Assembly: GCA_030323885.1 (NCBI GenBank) | Contig: CM059192.1 | Coordinates: forward strand, 65,279,593 to 65,343,592 | Source of the DNA: Branchipolynoe longqiensis | Taxonomy: Eukaryota > Annelida > Polychaeta > Phyllodocida > Polynoidae | DNA length: 64,000 bases | Reading direction: 5' to 3' | Part shown: piece by piece, positions 54,966 to 64,000 of the stretch | Numbering within the stretch: the first letter of the stretch is position 1 | Layout of the letters: every line of letters begins with the position of its first letter | Translations under genes and position numbers: made by a program | The notes under the pieces: model-generated | What the model was told of the DNA's origin: nothing | Databases searched by the model: none | What the model saw: the letters and a program-made list of their open reading frames with translations, nothing else

Positions 54966-56353
54966 TCCTAATCATCATCATCATCATGCTGTCGGTCGCG
55001 ATGTGACAAAGACTGCTTTCATTACTTAACTGCCGGTCTCCATTTAGCTCTCTGCTGTGAAAGTAATGTCCATGAGTCGGTTTTAATGTCTCTCAGCTTC
55101 AGGTTTCTCTTGATGGTATCCTTGAAGTGGAGACGAGGGTGCCCTCTCTTTCTGTAACCAGAAGACAGTTGAGAATAGAGGATTTGCTTTGGCAGCCTGT
55201 CTGATGACATCCTCATGAGGTGTCCAGTCCACCGGAGATTCTTTTTGATCAGAAGATCTTCCATAGAGGGCAGCCCTGTCCATTTGAGTATTTCCTTATT
55301 TGTCACTTTGTCCTTCCAGGTTAGCCCCATGATTGAACGCAGATGTCGCATCATGAAGGCGTGCAGCTTTTTCACCTGTCGTCTGTACACTGTCCAGCAT
55401 GATTGCATGGTAGATCTTGCCTTTGACCCGCATGGACACATGGTGGTTGTTCCAGGGTCTCTGGCGTAGTTAGCCAAAAGATGCGCTAGCCTTGGCCATC
55501 CTCCTCTGTATTTCAGCATCAATGCGTCCATCACTTGATATAGTGCTTCCGAGGTAGGTGAATTCCGGAACAGAGTTCAGCTTGTTTCCGTCAACCATGA
55601 TATAGTCCTCTCGGGTTCTTGTAGAGTTGGGTTGGTACAGCACCTCCATCTTCTTGATGTTAATCTTCAGGCCAAACCTTTTTGATGCATCGGAGAAAGC
55701 GTCCACTATTTTCTGGATCTCTTCAGCAGAGTGGGTAACCAGTGCACTGTCAACTGCGAATAGCAGCTCTCTCACCATTATCCGAGTAGTCTTGGTCTTC
55801 GCTCTGAAGTGTGCGACATTGAATAGGTCAGCGCTCTGTCTGGACTGTATATAGATGCCATCCCCCATGTCTCGGAAAGCCTCATTGAGCATTTCTGATA
55901 GGAAGATGGAGAAGAGCGTGGGGGCCAGTACAAACCTTGCTTGACCCTATTGGTAACCCCAAACGATTCCGAGACTTCCCCTCCAACACTAACGTTCGCC
56001 ATCATTCCTGTATGTAGAGCCTCGATCATAGTTGTGAACTTCTCTGGGCATCCATACTTCCTCAGTAGCTGCCATAGCCCGGTCCTCCCGACTGTATCAA
56101 ATGCCTTAGTGGAATTGACAAATACCATGTACAGTGCTCGGTCCTGCTCAATGCACTTTTCTTGTAGCTGTCGGAGACAAAATATCATATCCACGGTGCT
56201 CCGGTTACCTCTGAAGCCACACTGTGACTCCGGAACTATATCAGGTGTTATGTGAATAGATAGTCTGATGAGGAGGATCCTGGCGAAGATCTTGCCTGCT
56301 ATGGAACGAAGAGAGATTCCTTTAGCTACTAATACACAATGACCATTGGCCAT
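54966..56353 (-). pseudogene. Non-LTR retrotransposon reverse transcriptase, decayed
   Basis: Antisense LINE in ABCG2 intron 11, with reverse-transcriptase sequence spread over three frames: 55778-56353, 55470-55892 and 55022-55534. Recognisable parts are SQCGFRGNRSTVDMIF, STKAFDTVGR, the palm region LLFAVDSALV, thumb FTYLGSTISSDGRID, and C-terminal NLRWTGHLMRMSSDRLPKQI. The endonuclease domain is absent (5' truncation). Frameshifts lie near 55940 and 55480. The palm motif usually reads FADD; here the first Asp is Val. In the preceding motif the usual Asp of FVD is Asn (FVNSTKAFD). The 3' end is a (CAT/ATG)n tract. Clade was not assigned. Confidence 0.85.
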
Positions 56354-56574
56354 CAGTAAAGGATCACCAGCAACTACATAAATAATTATGCACCTGGCAC
56401 TATATACCTTTTACCTTAATAGACCATTTGTCGGAATATTTTACAAGGTGTTGCGAGGACGTAAAACCCCAACAAACAAATCAAAAATACCTCGTGTCTG
56501 TGTCTTGGTCCGGCTATCCTCCTTTTGGTTCATGTAGATAAAAGATTCAACCCTAGCCACAGTAGGTTGGTTGG

Positions 56575-56850
56575 TTGTTGGAGTTTTACATCCTAGCAAC
56601 ATCTAAGGTCATATCAGGATGGGTACCGACTTGTGACAGTGCGCACTCATGGCGACTTGATACTGCTGCCCCATTGGGAAATCAGGCCACCGGCACCATG
56701 ACCCGATATCCCACTCAGTCACATTAGCCTGACACTGAGCTAACCAGTCCTTGCCCTATCCTGTTAATCCCGAGCGCCGGGCTGGGAAGCAACAAGTATC
56801 AATTTTATATGTGACTGGTTTGACTCGACTGGGAACCGAACTCCGGATCT
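56575..56850 (-). mobile_element. S1 SINE, antisense
   Basis: TTGGAGTTTTACATCCTAGC through the body to the head (reverse-strand B-box GGTTCCCAGTCG). A tail fragment (GCGAGGACGTAAAACCCCAA) also lies at 56448-56485 in the other orientation. Confidence 0.82.
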
Positions 56851-56864
56851 CCCGCACGCGAGGC

Positions 56865-57400
56865 CCACACTCCACAGTAGGGCACTTGCTGTCCGGACTC
56901 CACTTCGTCCACACCTCTTCTATCTCCGTTCAGCTGCCGGTCTCCTCTCATGGATTTATCTATAGAAATATTGCAGGGGGAGGCCGGCCAGCTTTTCACT
57001 TCCTACCACCAAAACTGCGTTCCTGTCTCTGGTTCACTGACTGGTCACCACAGAGCAAGGAGGCATGGCTCTTTGACTTAACTCTCCTCATTTCTCTTTC
57101 CTTCAAAACCTGCCCGTTCTTTTTCCTTCCAGACTTACCTCTCCCGCTGATGATCAAGGTAGTGTGTTTGCTTAGGTGGGGCCCTTTTCCTTTTTCACTG
57201 TTGCTCTGTGCCCTTCGACTGTGAATCCAATCTTTTTTTCCTTCCTGCCTCTCCAATCTCCATCGGTGCCTGGACTTGTGTTGATTTGGGTGTGTTGCAC
57301 AAAAGTCTTTGACTTTAACCATCAGACTGATTTATCAGTGCCGATACCAAATGCTGCAGATTTACAGCCTGTAACCGGAAGGTTACAAACTCCCCAGCAG
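56865..57400. repeat. Dispersed repeat, copy of 45700-46230
   Basis: The same ordered landmarks as the copy at 45700. Both copies sit just to the right of an antisense S1 SINE. Confidence 0.6.
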
Positions 57401-57689
57401 TCAGGCCACAGTAGGTGTGGATGAGAACCTTGCCTAAACCTGAGCAAAATCTGCTTCAGTAGGAATTAACTAGAGGTAGTAGTGATTCCAATGCGCAGTT
57501 AAAAAAAATCTGTATTGGTGTAAAGTTGAGAAATTTGTAGAGAATCCTAAAAAAAAGAAAAAGATGGTGGCCACAGAAAGCTGCTGATTAAACTCATAAG
57601 GTATATTAATATACATGATTTCATAAGTGTTTCACTCAAAAATAGCAGGCTATGATAAATAAGCATTTGAATGATATACTTAGCACTTG

Positions 57690-58110
57690 TCCCTGTCACT
57701 CAGTCTCTCTGTCACTCAGCCCCTCTGTCACTCATTCCATCTGTCACTCATCTCATCCGTCACCCATTCTGTCTGTCACTCATTCTATCTGTTACCTTCC
57801 TCTGTCACTCATTCCCTCTGTCACTCAGTCCCTCTGTCACTCCGTCCCTCTGTCACCAGTCAATCTGTCACTCAGTCCCTATGTCACTCATTCCTGCTGT
57901 CACTCATTCCCCTTGTCACTCAATCTTTCTGTCACCAAGTCCCTCTGTCACTTATTCTCTCTGTTACTCAGTCCCTTTGTCACTCATTCAGTGACATTCA
58001 CTGTCATTCATTCCCTCTGTCACACATTCCCTATCACGCATTCCCTGTCCCTCTGCCCCTCAGTCCTTCTGTCCCCCAATCCCTCTCTCACACAGCAACT
58101 CGTCCATTTA
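57690..58110. repeat. TCTGTCACTCAGTCCC array
   Basis: About 28 units of 14-15 bp (CTCTGTCACTCAGTC and ATTCC variants) in ABCG2 intron 11. Confidence 0.92.
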
Positions 58111-58251
58111 GTCTCACGAGTACCACAACTTTAATTTAACTTCTAAGTAAAATGCATTTTCCACAAACAATACATTTCGCTGTCTAGAAAGGAAGCTATA
58201 TAACATGAGTTAATAAATGATGCTTCAAATGCCACCTGTTGATTCCCTCAG

Positions 58252-58341
58252 AGTTGGGGCGTTCTTCTTCATCACGATGAACCAGGTGTTTGCCAACCTC
58301 TCCGCCGTAGAGCTGTTCATCAACGAAAGGAGGATATTCAT
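58252..58341 (+). CDS. ABCG2: ABCG2-like exon 12: transmembrane helix 2
   Basis: Starts after gattccctcag and ends GGATATTCAT before gtaagt; phase 2 at both ends. It reads VGAFFFITMNQVFANLSAVE then LFINERRIF. NQVF aligns with human NQCF, whose Asn and Phe line the drug-binding cavity (my recollection of the structures). The next base lies in exon 13 and completes Ile, giving RRIFIHESSNG. The donor is the first of an array of about 30 near-identical donors. Confidence 0.95.
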
Positions 58342-59766
58342 GTAAGTGTGAGCGAAGGGAACCTTTGAACCAAACAAGGATATTCATGTAAGTGTGAGCG
58401 AAGGGAACCTTTGAACCAAACAAGGATATTCATGTAAGTGTGAGCGAAGGGAACCTTTGAACCAAACAAGGATATTCATGTAAGTGTAGCGAAGGGAACC
58501 TTTGAACCAAACAAGGATATTCATGTAAGTGGAGCGAAGGGAACTTGAACCAAACAAGGATATTCTGTAAGTGAGCGAAGGGAACCTTAACCAAACAAGA
58601 TATTCATGTAAGTGTGAGCGAAGAACTTGAACCAAACAAGGATATCAAGTTGAGCGAAGGGAACCTTTGAACCAAACAAGGATATTCATGTAAGTGAGCG
58701 AAGGGAACCTTTGAACCAAACAAGGATATTCATGTAAGTGTGAGCGAAGGGAACCTTTGAACCAAACAAGGATATTCATGTAAGTGTGAGCGAAGGGAAC
58801 CTTTGAACCAAACAAGGATATTCATGTAAGTCTGAGCGAAGGGAACCTTTGAACCAAACAAGGATATTCATGTAAGTGTGAGCGAAGGGAACCTTTGAAC
58901 CAAACAAGGATATTCATGTAAGTGTGAGCGAAGGGAACCTTTGAACCAAACAAGGATACATGTAAGTGTGAAGGGAACCTTTGAACCAAACAAGGATATT
59001 CATGTAAGTGTGAGCGAAGGAACCTTGAACCAAAAGGATATTCATGTAAGTGTGAGCGAAGAACCCAAACAACAAAAACAACAAAAGGAACCTTTGAACC
59101 AAACAAGGATATTCATGTAAGTGTGAGCGAAGGGAACCTTTGAACCAAACAAGGATATTCATGTAAGTGTGAGCGAAGGGAACCTTTGAACCAAACAAGG
59201 ATATTCATGTAAGTGTGAGCGAAGGGAACCTTTGAACCAAACAAGGATATTCATGTAAGTGTGAGCGAAGGGAACCTTTGAACCAAACAAGGATATTCAT
59301 GTAAGTGTGAGCGAAGGGAACCTTTGAACCAAACAAGGATATTCATGTAAATGTGAGCAAAGGGAACCTTTGAACCAAAGAAGGATATTCATGTAAGTGT
59401 GAGCGAAGGGAACCTTTGAACCAAACAAGGATATTCATGTAAGTGTGAGCGAAGGGAACCTTTGAACCAAACAAGGATATTCATGTAAGTGTGAGCGAAG
59501 GGAACCTTTGAACCAAACAAGATATTCATGAAATGTGAGCGAAGGGAACCTTTGAACCAAACAAGGATATTCATGTAAATGTGAGCAAAGGGAACCTTTG
59601 AACCAAACAAGGATATTCATGTAAGTGTGAGCGAAGGGAACCTTTGAACCAAACAAGGATATTCATGTAAGTGTGAGCGAAGGGAACCTTTGAACCAAAC
59701 AAGGATATTCATGTAAGTGTGAGTGAAGGGAACCTTTGAACCAAACAAGGATATTCATGTAAGTGT
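58342..59766. repeat. 46-bp array duplicating the exon 12 5' splice site
   Basis: About 30 copies of GGATATTCATGTAAGTGTGA plus GCGAAGGGAACCTTTGAACC and AAACAA. The unit begins with the last ten bases of exon 12 and includes the full donor ATGTAAGT. Most copies are identical; a block near 58490-58660 is degraded. Confidence 0.95.
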
Positions 59767-59768
59767 AG

Positions 59769-60641
59769 GCGTTTTCGGCTGATGAGCCGGTCCGGAAACT
59801 TGTGATCCAGCCAGTCAAGAGTAATATTAGCTGTGTGGGGAGGTGCCCCATCCTGCTGGAACCATTGTATGTCTCTCTGCACCCTGTTCCTTTCTCTACC
59901 TCGACTCAGCAGCCCTAGAGCTCCCCAGAGCTTGTTCAAGACTTCAATGTAGCTCTCATTCCTGACGGTCACAGGCTCTTGGTTTGCGTTCTCGAACCAG
60001 AATGGCCCTATGATACCATGTTTTGATATGGCCACCCATGCTGTGCATTTCAATGAGTGCAGTGGCCTCTGTAGGACTTCAGCTGGTGGTTCTGTGCCCC
60101 AAAACACATTGTTCTTACTGTTAACATGGCCTGACAGTAGGAAATGTGCTTCGTCAGTAAACCACAAATTATCGAGAAAGTCAGGTTCTTCTTCGATCTT
60201 GTTGGCAAACCAGTTACACATGATAACCCTCTTCTCCTTATCAGCAGGGGTCAGTTTATGTTTTATTTGTATTCGGTATGGGTAGAGATGGAGATCCTTG
60301 GTCAAGATATGCTGTACAGCCATCCTGGATAGACCCAGATCCTGACTTCTTCTATGGATGGATTTCTTCGGACTTCTGCCTACAGAATCCCGGACGGCTC
60401 TCAAGTTATCTGGTGACCTTGCAGACAATTTTCTACCAGTTTCGCTCTGTGGAAACTTCATCCTCATTTTGTTTATTGTTCCCTTAGTCTCAAATTTCTT
60501 CTTCCACTGATAAATGTCAGTTTTAGATGGAAATTTGTTGTGGTCATACATCTCTCTGAATCTTGTATTAGCGTATTTATATGACTTTTTCTTGAAATAT
60601 TTCTTGACACAGAAAAGTTTTTGTGCTTGAGTAAATGTCAT
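59769..60641 (-). pseudogene. Mariner/Tc1-like transposase, C-terminally truncated
   Basis: 291 codons on the minus strand from ATG at 60641. An N-terminal helix-turn-helix (FTQAQKLFCVKKYFKKKSYK) and a linker lead to a DDE-type catalytic domain with FTDEAHF (first Asp, residue 163) and QQDGAPPHT (second Asp, residue 264). The frame then leaves the family after FPDRLISRK and runs into the 46-bp repeat, so the segment with the third catalytic acid is missing and the enzyme should be inactive. No frameshift lies upstream of the break. Confidence 0.88.
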
Positions 60642-60766
60642 TTTGATTGTTGTTTCTTTTTTCTTAACTTCTCAGCTGTCCTTATCTGAAAAATAAAAAC
60701 AATTGCATTAAAATTGAGAAAATGACAAGCATTTTCATGGGTTACATTTGTTTTGGGACACCCTGA
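60642..60766 (-). mobile_element. 5' end and terminal repeat of mariner-like element
   Basis: Reading the minus strand, the element starts CAGGGTGTCCCAAAACAAAT, a typical terminus of this superfamily, about 125 bp before the transposase ATG. The opposite terminus is not present. Confidence 0.75.
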
Positions 60767-60925
60767 CCTTGAACACACTGAGAGTATACAGTCCCATATA
60801 CACATGACCTTGAACACACTGAGATTATACAGTCCCATATACACATGGCCTTGAACATGCTGAGATTATACAGTCCTATACACAGGATCTTGAACATGCT
60901 GAGAGTATACAGTCCCATATCTGGG
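60767..60925. repeat. CTTGAACACACTGAGAGTAT array
   Basis: About 3.5 copies of a 45-47-bp unit (CCTTGAACACACTGAGATTA plus TACAGTCCCATATACACATG) abutting the transposon terminus. Confidence 0.85.
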
Positions 60926-60929
60926 TTTT

Positions 60930-61966
60930 TTAAATGAAGTTATTTACCCTGCTCATAACGAATAAGTGTGTTAACACTTGTTTTCACCACTGGGAAGCAC
61001 TAGTCCAATTTGATCTAGAATTTAGTTTTAGTGATAATTTTGGATTTTCTTGCTTCTTGTCTATGGCTTGTAACTGTTTGTCGGTTGCAAACAGCCCAAA
61101 ATCCAGCTTTCACTATACTTTGTGTTAATCCATTTAAAACATCATCTGTTTTTCCAGGTTACATTATTTTTAGTAGTTTCTTAAACACTGATATGTTTTC
61201 TGCATTTCATGTTGCAGCTCGCAATTTATACCGAATATTGACAATCATGTTAGCTACACTGCGATCATATGCACTGCATTTTGATTTTACCATTGCTAGT
61301 AACGGACGTTGTTGCTTCTTGTGCACCTTGTTTGTAACCTCCTGTTTTTATTGGTTCTAGATTTACTCTTCCATAGGCATATTTTTATTGCTCTATTTTG
61401 GAGCCTCTGCAGTTTATGTAGTCACCCCTTACTCCCTCCCATTAAGATTATATCCCCATCACCTTGAAATGCTGATATTATATAATCCCAGCGCCAGACA
61501 AGACGTGCAGTTGAACTAATGGGAGGTGTCTCTAAAGCAAAATGAGTTGAAAACAACGACGAAGAAAATGAATACCTGAAACCCGTAAAAATTAGGCACA
61601 AATCTAACCTTCAAAGATGTGACAAAAACAAACAAACTAGCATAGTATATTTAGATTAAAACACTAATCACATGGGTACAAGGTATTACAAATGTTGACT
61701 ATTTACAAAAATATAAATAAAAACCAACACAATTAAAAAAAAAAAAATTGGGAAATCCCCGATTTTACACCACAAACAAGTTTACAGAAATTAGTGATAA
61801 AAGGAAATTGATCCGTATTCATTATGACCACTACTCCACAGCGGCAAAAAACAAGTGCACGCAATTAACCATTATAAACAGAATAAAGAAATGATCACTA
61901 AAATAATACAAATTAAACAAACTAGTTATACAGGTTTTGTTGTTGATAAATTGCATTGCTTTGCAG
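60930..61966. other. Intron 12, no gene recognised
   Basis: AT-rich unique sequence with an open frame of 109 codons (61031-61360, +) that is not low complexity but matches nothing I know. It may be an old transposon remnant. Confidence 0.4.
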
Positions 61967-62091
61967 CCATGAGAGTTCAAACGGGTTCTACCGGGTGTCG
62001 GCCTACTTCCTGGCGAAGTTGTTTTGTGACATAATCCCGATGAGATTCATCCCCAACTTGGTCTTCTGCATTGTTGTCTACTTCATGATAG
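61967..62091 (+). CDS. ABCG2: ABCG2-like exon 13: transmembrane helix 3
   Basis: Between ttgctttgcag and gtgggt, phase 2 in and phase 1 out: HESSNGFYRVSAYFLAKLFC then DIIPMRFIPNLVFCIVVYFM. IIPMR matches human LLPMR, whose Arg (residue 482) sets substrate preference in human ABCG2; it is Arg here too. The hydrophobic stretch after it is the third transmembrane helix. Confidence 0.96.
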
Positions 62092-62249
62092 GTGGGTCCT
62101 ACCCCTAAGTGGAGGTGCTTCTGATACTTCCTTTATTAAAGTAATCGACATAGTATGTGGAGGAGGAGGGTATGTGTGTGTGAGTGGGTGAGTGTGTGTG
62201 TGTGTGAGTCAATAAGACAGCAATGTCTAATGTCCAACAGGCGACTGTA

Positions 62250-63502
62250 ACCATCATCTGTGTTGCCGGGTCATATCTCATGCCATGTGTTGGTGCTGCC
62301 CCAATGACTGACTGTGTAGCCGAATTCTGCCCCACTGACTAACTGATTAGCCTGGTGCTTCCCCACTGATGACTGTGTAGCCGAGTGCTGCCCCACTGAC
62401 TGACTGTGTGTAGCCGAGTGCTGCCCCACTGACTGACTGTGTAGCCGAGTGCTACCCCACTGACTGACTGTGTAGCCAAGTGCTGCCCCACTGACTAATT
62501 GTGTAGCCGAGTTCTGCCCCACTGACTGCCCCGTGTGTTGCCTAGTACTGCCCCTCTGACTGCCCCGTGTGTTGCCTAGTATTGCCCCTCTGACTGCCCC
62601 GTGTGTTGCCTAGTACTGCTCCTCTGAAATCCCTGTGTTGCCTAGTACTGCCCCTCTGACTGCCCCATGCGTTGCCTAGTACTGCCCCTCTGACTGCCCC
62701 ATGCATTACCTAGTACAGCCCCACTGACTGCCCCATGTGTTACCTAGTATGGCCCCACTGACTGCCCCGTGTGTTACCATGTGCTGCCCCACTGACTCCC
62801 CCCCCCCCCTCGACTGCCCTGTGTGTTGCCTAGTACTGCCACACTGACTGCCCTGTGTGTTGCCAAGTACTGCCCCACTGACTGCCCCTTGTGTTGCCTA
62901 GTAGTGCCCCTCTGACTACCCCGTGTGTTGCCTAGTACTGCTCCTCTGACTGCCCTGTGTTGCCTAGTACTGCCCCTCTGACTGCCCCATGCATTACCTA
63001 GCATGGCCCCACTGACTGCCCTGTGTGTTACCATGTGCTGCCCCACTGACTGCCCCACTGACTGCACCACTGACTGCTCCACTGACTGCTCCACTGACTG
63101 CCCTGTGTGTTGCCTAGTACTGCCCCACTGATTGCCCTGTGTGTTGCCTAGTACTACCCCACTGACTGCCCCTTCTGTTGCATAGTCCTGCCCCTCTGAC
63201 TGCCCCTCTGACTGCCCTGTGTGTTGCCTAGTACTGCCCCTCTGACTGCCCCATTTATTGCCTAATACTGCCCCCGTGTGTTGCCATGTGCTGCCCCAGT
63301 GACTGTCCCAGTGACTGCCCCATGTGTTGCCATGTGCTGCCCCCGTGACTGTCCCGTGTGTTGCCATGTGCTGCCCCGTGTGTTGCCATGTGCTGCCCCA
63401 GTGACTGCCCCAGTGACTGCCCCAGTGACTGCCCCATGTGTTGCCATGTGCTGCCCCAGTGCTTGTCCCGTGTGTTGCAATGTGCTGCCCCGTGTGTTGC
63501 AG
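62250..63502. repeat. CTGACTGCCCC-based compound minisatellite to the exon 14 acceptor
   Basis: Several related units follow one another: CTGACTGTGTAGCCGAGTGC (62300-62520), CTGACTGCCCCGTGTGTTGC with CTAGTACTGCCC (62520-63280), and GTGTTGCCATGTGCTGCCCC (63280-63500). The final unit, CCCCGTGTGTTGCAG, supplies the acceptor of exon 14. Confidence 0.92.
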
Positions 63503-63663
63503 GCCTGCGGCTGGATGCTGGTGCGGGCCCGTTCTTCTTCTTCCTGCTGATGCTGGTCACCATTTCCCTGGCCGCCTCCAGTCTCGGCTTCCTCTTCTCC
63601 GCCACCGTGCGCCGCTTTGCCATCGCCAACCTGTTCATCGCGATCACCAACGTCGTCATGATG
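63503..63663 (+). CDS. ABCG2: ABCG2-like exon 14: transmembrane helix 4
   Basis: Starts after gtgtgttgcag and ends ATGATG before gttcgt; phase 1 in and phase 0 out. It reads GLRLDAGAGPFFFFLLMLVT, then ISLAASSLGFLFSATVRRFA and IANLFIAITNVVMM. It matches the human ALAIAA/VFMM region: helix 4 and the start of helix 5. The donor gttcgt is weak, but reading on gives non-homologous codons and a stop at 63708. The gene continues right of the window (conserved FSGLLV segment and the last helices not present). Confidence 0.92.
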
Positions 63664-63724
63664 GTTCGTCCCGCCGCCACCAGGGGCAATGAGTGCATTC
63701 CTAGCTAAAGGGCCGCCTACCGGA

Positions 63725-64000
63725 CGCGGTGGGCGAATCGGTAGAGCGGAGGCCTCCCGTGCGGAAGGTCGAGAGTTCGAATCCCAGCCGAATCAAACCA
63801 ATGACTTACAAAATTGATACTTGTCGTGACAGTGCGCACTTATGGCGACTTTATAGTCCTGCCTAACTGGGAGACCAGGCCACAAGCACCATGACATGAT
63901 AACCCACTCACATTATCCTGACACTGAGCCAACCAGTTCTTGCCCTATCCTAATAATGCTGAACGCCAGACTAGGCAATGACAAGTATCAATTTGTAAGT
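63725..64000 (+). mobile_element. S1 SINE at right edge
   Basis: The head (GCGGTGGGCGAATCGGTAGA, B-box GAGTTCGAATCCC) and early body are followed after TACTTGTCG by body sequence in the opposite orientation (GACAGTGCGCACTTATGGCG through GACAAGTATCAATTTGTAAG). The two parts thus look like head-to-head pieces of two S1 copies. Confidence 0.75.

Noticed and set aside
55215..56255. Forward-strand open frames over the LINE
   Set aside because: They are antisense shadows of the minus-strand reverse transcriptase.

Overview
The window is animal nuclear DNA. It holds the 3' end of one spliced gene and most of a second, both on the + strand, in a dense background of tandem repeats and mobile elements. 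No prokaryotic, organellar or viral gene was found. Minisatellites cover roughly half of the sequence by the coordinates below. Several start at or include a splice junction. I recall, without being able to check, that minisatellites spanning exon/intron junctions were described in amphioxus under the name 'mirage'. A cephalochordate is therefore my best guess; a lophotrochozoan such as a mollusc is the main alternative, because the SINE families here resemble ones I know from molluscs. Sequence comparison is needed to settle this.

Region 1 (1 to about 7,400): the last four coding exons of a cytohesin (Arf GTP-exchange factor), encoding the C-terminal PH domain and ending at a TGA at 7396-7398. 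The Sec7 part must lie to the left of the window. The introns hold 29-bp, G-rich and TAGTGTAATGTA-type minisatellites, a small LINE remnant and a SINE.

Region 2 (about 7,400 to 20,260): the intergenic region. It holds a chain of minisatellites (32, 41, 31, 48, 34 and 17-19 bp units), a terminal-inverted-repeat MITE family, two SINE families and hairpin elements. The first array carries four motifs matching the CTCF core consensus.

Region 3 (20,260 to 64,000): an ABCG2-like half-transporter. Fourteen coding exons (683 codons, phase-consistent at every junction) run from an unusual Pro/Ala/Val-repeat N-terminus through the complete ATP-binding domain (Walker A, Q-loop, signature, Walker B, H-loop) into the membrane domain. 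The remaining exons lie beyond the right edge. Two perfect GTCACGTGAC boxes sit 60-92 bp upstream of the proposed start codon. The introns carry a 2.7-kb 18-bp array, a 1.4-kb palindrome, two copies of a composite foldback element with simple-repeat arms, an array duplicating the exon 7 acceptor, an array duplicating the exon 12 donor, about 58 units of a CTCF-motif-like 25-bp repeat, a decayed antisense LINE and a truncated antisense mariner-like transposase.

The two genes are not known to act together. Cytohesin regulates Arf GTPases at PIP3-rich membranes, and ABCG2 is an ATP-driven efflux pump. The main interest is the repeat biology: duplicated splice sites, foldback elements whose arms are simple repeats, a SINE with an internally amplified segment, and convergent CTCF-like motif clusters.
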